A stretch of 64,000 bases of DNA from Miscanthus floridulus (Eukaryota; Streptophyta; Magnoliopsida; Poales; Poaceae): positions 12,290,265 to 12,354,264 of the forward strand of contig NC_089581.1 in NCBI RefSeq assembly GCF_019320115.1, read 5' to 3'. Below the pieces are notes generated by a model, which searched no databases, had not been told where the DNA came from, and worked only from the letters and a program-made list of their open reading frames with translations. How positions within the stretch are numbered: the first letter of the stretch is position 1; every line of letters begins with the position of its first letter. Of the stretch, positions 44,549 through 56,961 are shown piece after piece. The position numbers were made by a program, and so were the translations under genes.

Positions 44549-47028
44549 CTATGTATTTAAACAAACTATCTTTGTTAGTACCTGTGAGGCTCCTTGGGTA
44601 CCAAGCAGGGCACCACCTAGCTGAGACATGCTGATCTCGTCCTGCGGCCAATCATCCCACTGGTCGTACTGTCTATGGAAGCTCGGGGGGTTGTCGTCGT
44701 CATCATCGTCGTCGTCGTCGTCCTCGGTTGTAGGGTCCTTCCCAGCGCTATAATGTAGTGGTGTACGCACCACGGAAGTGGCACCTATCACCAGCTGAGA
44801 AGAGCCGGCTGGTGTCCTCAAAGAGGCTGAAGACGTGCCACCCAACCACGCCGGGAGTGGCGGTTCCTCATAAGGAGTGTCCATCAGCTCAGCTTTTGAG
44901 CTAGCTTCCTACAGCTCTTTTCACCTTCTGCATAAATAGACGTTAAAGTTAGTGCATTTTCCAACCGCTTATACACTAAAGAAATAATTTTGGAACAGAC
45001 TAGTTTATGTTTACCTCCACAAAAGCCTCGAGAACGCCTGGCCCCTGCCCTCTAGACTCATGAAGCCAGAACGCTTCTTCGTTGGACTGCCTCGACAATT
45101 GTGTCGCCTAGGTACAGAAACGCGGTTAAACAGTTTTAGTATACATACTTAATACCAAATGGATAACAAATTGTACCATTTAAGTATCTTACCACGTATC
45201 TTTGTAGCGGAGCTCTCTGTAGCTATGTGTCCTCTCTAGTGGCAACATCGTACACATCTTCCTCTAAGTCCTCGTCAGTCGCCTCCTCAGTGTATGGGGG
45301 CTTGATATGTGTCCTCATAGACCTGTGAAGCCAACGCAGGTACTTGTCGAAGATGTGCTGGTCGTGTGGAGGACCCGCATGGACCGGCTGTCGTTCCCTA
45401 GTCTCCCACAAGTGGATGTGTGCGTTGTGTGTCATGTGCCAATCCTAGGTCTTGTACCTCTTCCTGCGGTCATACCTGTAACAAAATGATGTTAGTTGTA
45501 CCACACACACCACTGAATTATAGCTTTGTTATTAATCGATAATGCACCCGTGCAATCCTTGGTTGGTGGAGTAAAGCGGTGGTGGGCAGCCTGTCATTCT
45601 TCCAAACTGTCTGCAGACCCTGACGGGTAAGTGAATCTCGACCATGTGGAAGAAAATAAAGAGGGACGTTGTAGCGATACTCCTCTGACTCGTCCTTAGT
45701 GACAGGACTGAGATAGTACTAGAGCTCCGGAGCATCCCAACAACACCAATGCACCTGAATATTTCATAATTGAGTTAGGCTGTGATATAGTATAGATCGA
45801 ACAAGACATAGGTATGATAGTAAAGAGAGCGTAACCTGGTGCTGTGTTAGGATGTTGAGACCGTCCGTGTACTCCCTGTACTTGCGCCTCACATTCCCTC
45901 TAACTAACTCTGATTCCATCCAGATAAACAGAGTTGTAGGGAGTGTATCATGCCCGTTCTATTGTTGCATTGAACACGATAATGAATTAGCCATTAATAA
46001 ACTCATCATATGTAACCATATCGAAGAATATAATAAACCGAAGTACTTACCGATAAACCAGTACTAAGGGGCCTCCCAATGGGCCATCGTTCTCAACACC
46101 AAACCTGGAGTAGGTACGAGCAACCTCCAAGGTTCGCATACCCTAAGGTGTGATGGCAGGCAATACATAGCTGTCGTTACGTTCATGCTAGGACTACGCT
46201 GCCCCAGCTGTACGCCGCTATGTTCTCCCACGGCTGACGTAGTATGTCAAGGAAGATCTAGCTGATGGTGTTGCCCGAGGCGTCTGGGAAGAGGAAAGCA
46301 CCAAGAAAGTTCCAGAGCCACACTCGAGCGAACCTATCGATCTGAGCCTCCTCAGCCTATGGGTCTAAGTAATCAAAGCGCTTCATGATCCAGGACGATG
46401 AAACACCAAAGTTTTAATGAAATTTACAAAGAAAATGAGACCCGATGGCTGCAGAAAAGCAATGCAAGTATTAAATAGGCTTCAATTTCTCACTTATTTT
46501 TCTTGGAAGCCTCGTCGTCCGGTGGAAGAAAGCCAGTAAACTGAGCCACCAGCTCCCTCCAGTGATCGTTGTCAACTATCCCTATCACTGGAAGTCCCCC
46601 AACCAAAGGCCAAAAATAGCCTTCACATCCTGCATGGTCAAGATCATCTCGCCACAAGGTAGGTGGAACGTGTGGGTCTCAAGCCTTCACCTATTATAAA
46701 AATAGAACGACTGTTAGTTGCCTCAAATTTGTTACAAAAAAGTTTACGTATAAATAATGCACTCACGCCTGTCTATAGCTGCAGTAAGTAGTGCTAGGTC
46801 AAGAGGCGGAAGACCATGGTTGACAATATGGACAAACTCGAGGAAGCCAGCATGCCGTATGTACAACGCATAACGCTCGTCCCACTGGTGCGCCCTGGTG
46901 TGCGTGCGGGGCCTCAAAGTAGGCAAGACCACCTCTGCGTCGTTATCACTCAAGATATGTGCTCGGTGCTGGTCGTCGTACTCCACCTCAAAAATGGGGT
47001 ACAACGGGTGCTGCGTGGGAGGGGTCAT
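44549..47028 (-). pseudogene. Plant mobile domain (PMD, MAIN/MAIL1-like) gene, multi-exon and decayed
   Basis: Minus-strand pieces follow the order of PMD proteins. Exon 1 from ATG at 47028 (MTPPTQHPLYPIFEVEYDD ... WDERYALYIRHAGFLEFVHI, NHGLPPLDLALLTAAIDR). About 46690-46490: LETHTFHLPCGEMILTMQDV, then LWLGGLPVIGIVD. About 46390-46100: RFARVWLWNFLGAFLFPDAS and YSWGSVVLA. About 45960-45850: LVRGNVRRKYREY. About 45775-45530: YYLSPVTKDESEEYR. About 45440-45223: QDWHMTHNAHIHLWETRER. Finally an acidic C-terminal piece (44884-44549). Stops occur in several segments (for example near 46685, 46355 and 46190), and exon joins are only partly clear. Cellular PMD proteins (MAIN, MAIL1) act in silencing and genome stability in Arabidopsis. 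Transposon-borne PMD copies are known and their role is unresolved. Confidence 0.72.
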
Positions 47029-47760
47029 CCTGTTACAAATTGATAAACTAAACGTTAGAGTATTCAAATTAACATTATATAGCATTGCAAAATTTGAACT
47101 ATTTATTATGCAATACGAACACAATATGAAAGCACATGTATATATTCAAAGTAACATTAACAGACATATCACGCACTAGTAACATAAACAACTTCACTAG
47201 GAATATAAGCATTTGACAAAACTTCATGAAGTCATCAAAATCGACGTATCACGCACTAGTAAGTACCGATATTTGTAAACTAGTATCTATACCCAAAATC
47301 CCTAACTAAATAACTAACTATAAACTAAAAAATAAATACCTAATCAATTCCTAAACCCAAAATCATAACTATACTAGAACACATAACCTCAAACCTAAAT
47401 ACTACCTACGTAAATCACAAACAAATTCACTAATCTAACTATCCTAAATTTGACAAACTATCATAAATCAATAATAATCATAAAACCCTAACTATCCTAA
47501 ATTACTAACTATCCTAAATCACTAATTATCATAAATCACTAATTATCCTAAAACAATAATAATCAAAATAACATGAAATCGAGAGGAAGGTACCTTAGGA
47601 GCGGGCGGCCTTGAAATCGTGGCGCGGCCAGCGCGGGCGCTGCGCGGCGGGAGTGGCCGGGCACGGCGTGGGTAGGCGCTGCGCGGCGACGGGGCACGTG
47701 CGGCTGGCGCGGGCGATGCGCAGCGGCGGGCGGGCGGGCTCGCTCGTGATATTTTTTTTG
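47029..47760. other. Right interior of the Mutator-like element upstream of the PMD gene
   Basis: Bases 47260-47570 are A-rich with CTAAAT/ATCCTAAATCACTAA units. Bases 47590-47760 are very GC-rich (GCGCGGC repeats) and merge into the right terminal inverted repeat. On the minus strand this is the region upstream of the PMD start. Confidence 0.6.
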
Positions 47761-48012
47761 CCCACCCGCGCCATGCTCCATGGCGCGGCACTGCCGCGTC
47801 AAGATCGGTGGCGCGGTAGAGCCCTGCCACGTCAACGATCGTGATTCCGGTCGTCGCCACGTCAGCCCTCTGCCACGCCACCATGCATGGCGCGGCACAG
47901 ACATTTGGCCGCGCCAGGGCAATAGGCGCGGCCAAAAGTGTTAGTTTAAAAAAAACAGACAGTGTTATATTTAAAATTAGTTTTCAAAAAATGTTAAAAT
48001 TAAAAAAAAATT

Positions 48013-48655
48013 CACCTCCTACCACACCCTATACTTTTGTTGCCCCACTACTTTTCTCTCTTCACCCTCTATTCCTGTTGGCCCCCTCCTCCACTGTGCA
48101 AATTTTTCCCCTTCTTCTCTGCGCTCGAGCATGCGCGAGCACCGACACGGAGTCGGATGCGGTGCTTCCTGGCCGGCGTGAGGCCCTTCTCGATGCTGAC
48201 AGCCGTCCCCCGGCACGGCCATGCTACCGGCACCCCTCCTCGGCGCGTCCTCCCGGCGTGGCCTGCCTAGGCGACGACGACTTGCCTCGGCGGGCATGGC
48301 ACTATGGCGCGGGTGGCTTGCCCTGACGCGGGCGCGGCCAGCCCTGGCGGCCTTGCCCCAGCCTGACGCGGCTTTCCCGGTGGTCTTGCCCCGACGGAGC
48401 GGCGTCCTGACGTGGCTTGGTCATGGCCTCCTGATGCGGCGGCACCTCCCCAGCAGGCGTGGTTCCTCGACGCGGACGCGGCCAGTCCTGGTGGCCAGCC
48501 CTCGGCGGCGCAGCCAGCCCCGTGTCCGCCCTTCCTCCACCCCTCACCCCTTGCTGGCTCTGCTCATGCGTGCAAGGAAGAAGAAGCTGATAGAGAATGA
48601 CAGTCGAGCCCCACGTGTCATTCTCACCTACAATGGATTTGGGTAGTCTGTTTTA
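48013..48655. other. GC-rich sequence right of the Mutator-like element
   Basis: Open frames exist on both strands because of high GC content. None shows a recognisable domain. No gene is supported. Confidence 0.5.
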
Positions 48656-48870
48656 GGTAGCGTTGCTGGCCGTGTTATCCTAAATGCTAAACGGTAAACA
48701 GTCGGTCGTCTGCCATTTAGCCCATTATTCGGGTAAAACGGGTGTTTAAACGGGAAAACGATCGTTTAAACGGTCAAAACATTCGATTAAACGGAAACGG
48801 TGTACAACTGTGTAGCGTTTAAACGGTGTGTAAACGGACTAAACGGCCGTTTAGGCGAACAGTGGTTGCT
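48656..48870. repeat. Block of GTTTAAACGG-type repeats
   Basis: Short units (GTTTAAACGG, TAAACGGTGT, ACTAAACGGCCGTTTAGGCG) recur in both orientations. The end GGCCGTTTAGGCG echoes the start GGTAAACAGTCGG. It is probably a fragment of a DNA transposon and resembles the block at 20597-21040. Confidence 0.5.
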
Positions 48871-49384
48871 GGAGAAAACAACAAAATTTGGAAACTACGA
48901 AAATTGTAGTATTGTTGGAGATGGCTTTTAGCGATCCAACATGAAGGCCCACAGCTACGCAAGCATAAGTATTTTTTTTACCTTTTAACCGAAGGAAATG
49001 TTTGTAGCGTTTCCTTTATTATATATGATTGAACTTTTTAACTCAAGGAAATGGTTGTACAATGTATATATGAAGGATCTTGTCATAATCTGAAGTCCTC
49101 TAAGTCCAAATAGCACTGCTCCTTGACACCAGACACCAGTATTCATACTTGGTAGAGAAGTCTGAGAAGGCTTAAGTGGGTGTTTGATTACCCTGACTAA
49201 AGTTTAGTCCTGTCAAATGACAATCAATACGACAATGCTCCGTCCTAAACCTGTTCCAAGTCGTCTGAAACTTCCTACGAACTGACGAGACTTCAATACT
49301 TCTCAGCCGGCGGTGGGCCGGTGGCGGGTGGTCCGCTGGCGTGCAACGACCAAATTAATCGCCCAAGGCATTGTCTAGTGGTTG
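48871..49384. other. Intergenic sequence
   Basis: No gene is recognised. The stretch at 49185-49260 (GTGTTTGATTACCCTGACTA) looks like a MITE terminus. Confidence 0.5.
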
Positions 49385-49520
49385 AAAATTTTTGGAAAAT
49401 AGTACCGTAGCACTTTCGTTGTTATTTAGTAATTAGTGTCTAATCATAGTCTAATTAACTTTAAAAGATTCGTCTCGTAAATTTCGTCTAAACTGTGTAA
49501 TTAATTTTATTTTTTAAAGT
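49385..49520. mobile_element. Degenerate MITE of the GGCCTTGTTTAG family, reverse orientation
   Basis: Reverse-complement landmarks of the family: TAGCACTTTCG, CTAATCATAGTCTAATTAA, TTCGTCTCGTAAATT and AAACTGTGTAATTAATTTT. It lies downstream of lectin kinase 2. Confidence 0.65.
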
Positions 49521-49719
49521 AAACGGTACCCAAGTCCCAACGGCCATCAATTTCATCACTTGACTTGACAGACAAGAGAGAGACTCACAAGATGGGACAC
49601 CAACCGACAACCGTACGTGCCGCTCCAACATGTCAAACGTGTCATTGTCCCCCGGACAGATCAGACACCGTGCCGTGGCTCGCGTCGGACGCTGCCGAGG
49701 ACGTCGGATACCACATGGC

Positions 49720-50845
49720 CTAAGAGTCAAACCCGTTGCTCTGCAGCGAAGCCATGGCCCCGAAATCCAGCTCCGTCGGGGACGGCTCCGGGAGCCCCAG
49801 GCTGCCGTCCAGGTAGCGCACGACCTCCGGCATGCTCGGCCTCGCGCCGGGCGAGGCCTGCGTGCAGAGCAGCCCCAGCCTGAGCACCAGGCTCGCCTCG
49901 CCGGCGTCGTACTCCCCCTGGAGCCTCGCGTCCACGCAGTCGCTGATCCTGCCCTCGGACCAGCGCCCGAGCACCCAGTCCACGAGCAGGACGCGATCGC
50001 CGTCGCCGCGCGCGTCTTCCTCGATGGGTCGCCGCCCACACGTGACCTCCAGGAGGAACACCCCGAACGCGAACACGTCGGTGAGCGGAGTCGCCTTGGA
50101 GGTGCGCGCCAGCTCGGGGGCCAGGTAACCGATGGTGCCGACCACCCGCGTCATCCGCGGGTTGCCGCCGTGGTCGTGCAGCCGGGCGAGCCCGAAGTCG
50201 CCCAGGTGCCCGGCCATCGCGTCGTCGAGGAGAACGTTGCTCGCCTTGACGTCGCGGTGGACGATCACCTGCTCGCAGTTGTTGTGGAGGTAGAAGAGGC
50301 CCAAGGCGACGTCTTTGATGACCCGGAAGCGCTTGCACCAGTCCAGAGTAGGCTTCCTCCCACGATCGTACAGAAATTTGTCGAGGCTTCCTTTAGGCAT
50401 GTACTCGTACACCAGGAGGAGCTCGCCTCTCCGGCGGCAGTAGCCGAGCAGGCGGACAAGATTCCGGTGCTTGAGGCGACCGATGCTTGTGATCTCGGCG
50501 ACGAACTCTTTGATCCCCTGGCGCGAGTCATGCGACACCCTCTTTACAGCTACCTGGAGCTTGGACGCCGGGAGCACTCCCTTGTACACCTTCCCGAACC
50601 CGCCGGCGCCGAGCAGATGCCTGTCGTCGTCGAACCCGCCGGTGGAGTGGAAGAGGTCCTTGTACGAGAACCGGCGCGGCCCGAGCTCGTCCTCCCATTC
50701 CTCACGAAGCTCGGCGTACTTGGCCCTTCTCCAACCGAACACAAACACGCTGGTGACCGCGGCGAGGACGAACGCCACGACGCCGATTGGCAGCGCTACC
50801 TCGAGGACCGTGTTTGACCGACCACTTCCGCCGCCAACTACCGGC
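49720..50845 (-). CDS. L-type lectin receptor-like kinase 2: membrane helix and intact kinase half
   Basis: On the minus strand the frame enters from the LTR boundary at 50845. It runs through a short stalk (PVVGGGSGRSNTVLEV), a membrane helix (ALPIGVVAFVLAAVTSVFVF) and a full Ser/Thr kinase to a stop just before 49720 (end ...LQSNGFDS). The first in-frame ATG is at 50778, inside the helix. All core motifs are present: LLGAGGFGKVYKG, VAVKRVSHDSRQG, a Glu-bearing helix (KEFVAEITSIGRLKHRNL), IVHRDVKASNVLL, DFGLARLHD, GTIGYLAPELA and RPSMPEVVRYLDGS. It resembles class IV grass lectin kinases. The lectin half is 6.6 kb away beyond copia element C. This half could still be translated if transcribed from the adjacent LTR, but that is inference. 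Confidence 0.88.
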
Positions 50846-51340
50846 TGTTGAAGCTATAGTATTGATCATAGATCTAGATCTAGGCTGGAGAGCGATTCTA
50901 TTCGGAATAAAAGACGCAGTATATCTTAATATATATAGAACTAGAGAGACCGAGAGGGAAGGGAGAAAGCGTTGAACCTGACACTGCAAAGGGGAAGGGT
51001 TCAGAGGACGCCATCTCTTTCGTCGATGTAGTTTGCGCACGGGCAGCGACGGTTGGTGAAGAGAGCGGTGAAGACGTTGACGTCGATGGAGCGGTCGACG
51101 CGGCTGGTGGCTTTCCGTAACTGGCTACGCCCCTCTCTAGATTAGGTTAGAGTTTTGATGTCGGTGGGGAGCTCGGCTCAGGCGAATATCGTGATAAGAG
51201 CAGCCGGCCCCCACCTCTTTTTATAGCGCAGTGTAACAGGGGCCCTCCAGCCATGGTGGGCTGGGCGCCCCCGATCAGGGCGTGAATCAAAGAACCAACT
51301 GGACCGTTGGGTCCAGTTAGAATTAGAGATCAATCTAACT
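50846..51340 (-). repeat. 3' LTR of copia C, abutting the kinase half
   Basis: 495 bp, same orientation as the kinase frame. Its promoter-bearing end directs transcription toward the kinase half. The LTR start TGTTAG is mutated to AGTTAG in this copy. Confidence 0.85.
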
Positions 51341-51524
51341 ATCTCCCCCTTGATTTCCTTCCATCTTTCATTTTCATATCATTTATTTTTGTTCATTTCA
51401 TTACATATTAGCGCATAGAGCATGTTTTATCGTCACGATCAATTGTCGATAGATTTAACAGCTACAACACACCACTCTATTCTGAAATAGATACTTAATT
51501 TTTGGGTCTTTCTTTGTCTAGGAA

Positions 51525-54453
51525 TTATAGGCTTTCCCTTAAACCTATGTCGACTACATGTTCTCTGAACACGTTGGGTGGTAAGCCTTTTGTAAGCGGA
51601 TTCGCGAGCATCTTTTCAGTACTTATATGCTTAAGACTTATGACATGATCCTGGACTTTATCTTTCATAATATAATACTTTATGTCAATGTGTTTGGTAG
51701 CACCACTTGACTTATTGTTGTGAGCATACTGTACTGCCGGATTATTATTGCAATATAACTTAAGTGGTCTATAGATGCCGTCAACCACCTTCAAACCGGG
51801 TATGAACTTCTTTAGCTAGTTCACCTGTCCCGTTGCCTCATAACACACTACAAACTCGACATACATTGTGGACGATGTAGTGACGGTTTGCTTTAAGCTT
51901 TTCTATGAAATAGCTTCCCCTACGAGAGTGAATACATATTCAGACGTGGATTTTCTATCATCTCCCGCATAATCAGAATCTGAATATCCCACTATATGGA
52001 GTGAATCAGATTTTCTATACGTCATCATGGGACCTTTCGTTTCGTACAAATAACGCAAGACTTTCTTTACTAATTTCTAGTATTCTATTTCAGGATTGCT
52101 CTGGAATCTACCAAGTAACCCGGTAACAAATGCCAAGTTAGGGCGCGTACATACTTAAGCATATTGCAAGCTTCTGACAGCTGAAGCATATGGGACCATT
52201 TTTATTTGATCGATCTCATATTGGTTCTGGGGCATTAAAAATTCCCATATCTGTCGCCCTTGACTATAGGAGCAGGTGATGGACTATATTTGTGCATACT
52301 GAAATTCTTTAAGATTTTTTCTATGTATGTCTTGTGTGACAGTCCTAATACCCCTTTACTTCTATTTCGGTGAATCTCGATCCCTAAAACGAACGAAGCT
52401 TCACTAAGATCTTTCATATCAAATTTTGAGGACAAAAACTTCTTTGTCTACAGTAGTAGACTGACATCACTACTAGCAAGTAAGATATCGTCCACATACA
52501 GGACAAGGAAGATAAACTTCTTATTTTAAACTTTGCATAAACACAATTGTCCTTAACATTCTCTTTAAACCTAAAATTCCTTATTGTCCGGTCAAACTTT
52601 AAGTACCACTGTCTTGAAGCTTGTTTTAATCCATAAAGGGATTTCTTTAGGCGGCATCACATTCGTTCTTTTCCTTCCATGATAAAACCTTTTGGTTGTG
52701 CCATGTAAATATTTTCCTCCAAGTCACCATTGAGAAATGTCGTCTTTACATCCATCTGATGTAATTCTAAATCGTAATGTGCCACTAATGTTATTATAAT
52801 TATGAAAGAATCCTTACATGAGACTGGAGAAAAGGTCTCATTATAATCAATCCCTTCTCTTTACGTAAAGTCTTTTGCCATAAGTTGCGCTTTATATCTC
52901 TCTATATTTCCTTGAGAGTCAAGTTTTGTTTTGTAGACCTATTTACAACCTACTGTTTTGACTCCTTTAAGAATTATTTTCAAGTCCCAAACTTTATTGG
53001 CATTCATAGATTTCATTCCATCTTCTATGGCCTTAAGTCACTTTGATGAACGATCACTTCTCATGGCTTCTTCAAATGAGGTGGGATCATCCTCTATTTG
53101 AAATTTCTCAGTGTTGTACACTTCATAAGCAGCAGGAATAGCTGATTTTCTAACTCTTTGAGATCTTTTAGGGGCCTCCACATTTGGCACATCTTCTGTT
53201 TGAGGCTGTTGTTGCTCCCCCTCATTTGTGGCAATAGGTTCTATAGGATCCTAAAGAATAGGTTCCTTATCATCATTCATTATTGCCATAGGCGGATTAA
53301 TAATAGGTGCTGGCACTACAGTATCTTGCACTGTCGGTGCAGCGACAGCAGATAGTGAGAAAAATGGCTCATGAATCATTAGAATGGGTGCATACACCCG
53401 CTTCTCCTCAAGGTCAATTTCTCGAGCTACCATGCTCTCCCTCATCATTTCATCCTCTAGGAAGACAGCGTGTCTCGTTTCCATAAACTTTGTATGTCTG
53501 TCTAGACAGTAGAAACGAAAACATTTTGACTTTTCTGGGTAGCCAATGAAATAGCAACTCACTATTTTGGGATCTAGTTTCTCAATGTTTGGGTTAAATA
53601 CTTTAGCCTCAGTAGGACTCCCCCACATACGTAAGTGGTTTAGTGAGGGTACTCTTCCTGTCCACAACTCATACGGTGTTTTAGGCACCGACTTACTTTG
53701 TACTCTATTGAGAATATGAATGGCGTTTTAACGCCTCTATCCACAGGCTCAACGGTAAGGTGGAGTAACTTATCATACTGCGCACCATATCCATCAGGGT
53801 ACGATTACGCCTTTCAGCTACTCCATTATGCTGAGGTTCACCCGGTGTAGAATATCAGGCTACTATACCATTCTCCTATAAGAACCTTGCAAAAGGTCCA
53901 GGAACTTGGCCATATGGGGTATGCCGACCGTAGTACTCCTCCCATGGTCGGATCTGACTATCTTAATCTTTAAATTGTGTTGGTTTTCAACTTTTGCCTT
54001 AAATATCTGAAATTTATCCAATGCTTCTGTTCTTTCTTTGATTGGATAAATGTAGCCATAATAGGAGTAATCATCTGTGAATGTTATGAATGAATCATAA
54101 CCATCCACATTCTTTATAGGAAACGGACCACAGATGTCTATGTGAATAATCTATAAAATTCCTGCGCTTCGTTGGACATCTTTCTTAATTTTCTTTACAT
54201 ATTTTCCTTTTATGCATTCTCTGCATTGTTCTAAATCTGAGAGCTCTAATAGAGGAAAAATATTATTCTTAACTAGTCTTTCTATTCTCTCCTTTGAAAT
54301 ATGGCCTAAACGATAGTGCCATAATTTTGACAACGCATTATGTGCTCTCTTTCGTTTTCTGTTTATATCCACAGACGAGGATACATTCTCATTGTCGCAC
54401 ACAACGTTCCCATCATCGCATACAATATTTATATCATCACGTAGTGATAACAA
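51525..54453 (-). pseudogene. Copia C integrase, reverse transcriptase and RNase H remnants
   Basis: Minus-strand pieces in order: integrase zinc finger (WHYRLGHISKERIERLV, CRECIKGK); core (FTDDYSYYGYIYPIKE, KIVRSDHG); PYELWTGRVPSLNHLRMWG; a long linker (53690-53250); reverse transcriptase with YVDDILLASS near 52490 and SSKFDMKDLSEASFVLGIEI; and RNase H with LYCNNNPAVQYAHNN, KHIDIKYYIMKD and NPLTKGLPP, ending at 51525. Many stops and frameshifts separate them, so no pol can be made. Confidence 0.82.
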
Positions 54454-54465
54454 ATAAAGCTTATT

Positions 54466-55725
54466 TTATAAGACAGCAAGACCAACACATGCATTATTAA
54501 ATATTATCTTACATTTGCCATTTTCAAAATGACAATCATATCCATCATTGTCCAAGCATGAAACACTAATCAAGTTTCTCTGTAATGAGGAAACATAAAG
54601 AACATCTCTAAGTATAAGTGTGAAGCCATCAGCAAGCTCTAGAGAAAGATCGCTAACGGCTTCAATATCTGCTCGTACTTCATTTGCAACTTTAATGTGT
54701 CTTTCGCTTCTTCGCGTAGTCCTCATTGAACGGAATTCCTGTAAAGAATTAGCAATATGAACAGTTGCACCTGAGTCAATCCACCAAGTAGATTTTGAAT
54801 ACTGTACATATAGGGATTCATTTATGAACATAATAATGTTCTCACCTTTCTTTGCCATGATCATATTTAAGTAATCGGGACAATCTTTCTTATAATGTCC
54901 CATCTTCTTGTAATAGAGACATTGATCTTTCTCTACTGTGAACTTGTTTTGCTGAGGCTGATGCAGCATGGGACCCTTTTCCTTTGACTTTGAGGAGAAG
55001 TTAGTATTATTATTCTTTTTCTTATTGTCTTTCAGATAATTGATAGTGCCACCATTGGTAGCTTTTATTCTCTCCTCCTCTTGCACACACATAGTCATGA
55101 GCCTCTCCATGTCCCATTTCTTGGGCTGTATGTTGTAGTTGACAACAAAAGTGTCAAACTCTTTTGGCAAGGAAGCAAAAATCAGATGAATAAGGAACTC
55201 TTCCTTGAGAGCCAGATCCATTGGTTTTAGCTTGAATGCCAAATTGCTCATCCTTAGTATATGCTCTCTTATGCCACCATTACCTAAGTATCTCTTTGTC
55301 ATCAGCTGCTTTATTAGCTGGGTAGCATATGTCTTTGAAGAGTTAATGAACTGACTCTTTATTCTTTTGAGGTACTCGGTGGCGGTGTCACACTCTGGGA
55401 TTGAGCCCACAATTACAGGCTCAATCATGTTCTTTATCACAGCCAAATATTTCTTATTGGTAATGACCCACTTCCTATGCTCAAGGTCATAAAACATTCT
55501 TTGGGATATAAAATCCCTCTCTTTGGTTGCCCAAGCGGCATCAGCCTCGTTTGTCTCCCTCACTGGTGCCATAGGCTCAGTGGGATATGGTGAGGTGACT
55601 ACCCAGTCTACCTCAGCCAAGATGAAGGCTAGGTCAATCTTTTTCTTCCATTCCGTGTAGTTATCATCTTTGAGAGTGGGGATCTCTTTGATACAATCCA
55701 TCAAGTTGTATCTGTCGGAAAACAC
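54466..55725 (-). CDS. Copia C Gag and protease
   Basis: A 419-residue open frame from ATG 55725. The Gag part begins MFSDRYNLMDCIKEIPTLKD and DNYTEWKKKIDLAFIL, with the conserved central region (HILRMSNLAFKL, FASLPKEFDTFVVNYN). The zinc knuckle is altered: CLYYKKMGHYKKDC has Tyr where the second Cys should be. The protease follows with WWIDSGATVHIAN and VLYVSSLQRNLISVSCLD, whose DSGA is the aspartic active-site motif. The frame then ends, whereas the intact polyprotein would continue into integrase. It is probably a decayed 5' half that stays open by chance or youth. Confidence 0.8.
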   Translation of the reverse strand: MFSDRYNLMDCIKEIPTLKDDNYTEWKKKIDLAFILAEVDWVVTSPYPTEPMAPVRETNEADAAWATKERDFISQRMFYDLEHRKWVITNKKYLAVIKNMIEPVIVGSIPECDTATEYLKRIKSQFINSSKTYATQLIKQLMTKRYLGNGGIREHILRMSNLAFKLKPMDLALKEEFLIHLIFASLPKEFDTFVVNYNIQPKKWDMERLMTMCVQEEERIKATNGGTINYLKDNKKKNNNTNFSSKSKEKGPMLHQPQQNKFTVEKDQCLYYKKMGHYKKDCPDYLNMIMAKKGENIIMFINESLYVQYSKSTWWIDSGATVHIANSLQEFRSMRTTRRSERHIKVANEVRADIEAVSDLSLELADGFTLILRDVLYVSSLQRNLISVSCLDNDGYDCHFENGKCKIIFNNACVGLAVL

Positions 55726-56961
55726 AATTTATATAGAGTGAGAACATAAATAATAACAATAACAACTACATGCCTTAGTTCCAACATTGGTCAAAATTAA
55801 AACATACAATTATCCTCTACACTAATTCTACATCACTGTTGGGCAGAAATAGAATTAATGCATGACAAAACTGTTCATAAATAACATCATAATATTGTCA
55901 TTAATCAACGTTGGTCAGAATAATAATAATAATAATATAATCAATTAAAAACATATCCATTTTTAAAATTAAATTCTTCCGTTGGTTCGAATTTAATAAT
56001 GAAAATAACATCTTTAAATACGCAGTGGAAAAATAATTAAATTTAATGAATTTTACCCACAGGACAAATCTCTTTTCTATTTTCTTTAAGCCATTAATCA
56101 ATTTCCATGAAACAAAAAAATAACTCAAATTCTCACTGTTCTTTTGGCCTGGCCTACAAAACAGCCTGGCCCACTTCTCTGTGCGCACACTGCCCGCACC
56201 CAGGCCGCAACCTGGACCTGGGTCGGCAAAGCCACACGGCGCGCTCACCCGCCTGGGCCGCGAGTTGGCCCGATCAACCAGCACCGTCTGTTCTGATCCG
56301 ACAGCTGCATGGTGAAGTCACAGGATCAAAACCGATGCCCGGCTGCCTCCCCGTAACCCTAGCATCATTTTCTTCTTTGCTCTCTCTCTCTTCACCACTA
56401 TCCTCTCTCCTTCCCACAGCGCAGCTGCAGCGAGGCGAGTCCGAGCGAGTCGAGCAGGCAAAACGATGGAGCGATGGCGCCGTCGCTGGCCCCCTCGCTG
56501 GCGTGCGTGCTCCCCAGCAGGTGAGCGCGACGTCGTCGAGCAGCCTGGCCGCGGCGCCCCTTTGGCCAGAGCCCAATGAGCAGCTCCCTTGGCTCGGCCC
56601 TTTTCTCCCTGTACGCCGGCAAGCCGCTCTACGGCGGTGTCAGTAGCGGTCGAGGCAGGCCTCCCTTTCCCCTTCTAATTTGCGTTCTTTCTTTTGTTTT
56701 TCTCGGATTCAACCGATTATGGATCTAGGGTTAGAGTCTCGGGTTTCATTGTTCTTTTTCTCCATGATTGATTCATGGGTTTAGGGTTTGACTTTTACCT
56801 TCTTAAGGCCGAAACCCTCTTCTTCTTCTCCTTTCCTCAACCCAGTTAGGGTTAGGGTTCAACCAAACCTTTTGTCTTCTCAGATCCAAACTGGATCTGA
56901 CCTTTCTCTTTTCTAACACCTCAGCCGAGATCTACACCTAGTGGACCTGCTCTGGTACCAT
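55726..56961 (-). other. Leader of copia C between primer site and gag
   Basis: AT-rich at 55726-56100 and GC-rich at 56150-56650. It contains GGGTTAGGGTT-type runs near 56720 and 56850. Overlapping ORFs here have no recognisable domain. Confidence 0.6.

Larger units (their letters stand above)
40491..48012. mobile_element. Mutator-like element with long terminal inverted repeats, carrying a PMD gene
   Basis: Ends of at least 200 bp are inverted copies. The left (40491-40797) and the reverse of the right (48012-47760) share TTTTTTTTAATTTTAA, GAAAACTAATTTTAAAT, AACACTTTTRGCCGCG and CGCGCCATGCATGGTGGC, then GGCAGAGGGCTGACGTGGCG. Likely 9-bp target duplications GACCTCCTA (40482-40490) and CACCTCCTA (48013-48021) differ at one base. 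Long inverted ends with a 9-bp duplication fit Mutator-like elements. No MURA transposase is seen, so it is non-autonomous. It carries a minus-strand plant mobile domain gene, a short captured exon-like piece, and a nested LTR element next to its left end. Confidence 0.78.

Noticed and set aside
48041..48646. 161- and 141-codon ORFs right of the Mutator-like element
   Set aside because: High GC gives open frames in several phases, with no domain and no matching splice structure.
49630..50817. 395-codon plus-strand open frame
   Set aside because: It is the GC-rich complement of the kinase on the minus strand. The translation has no domain pattern, while the minus frame has every kinase motif.
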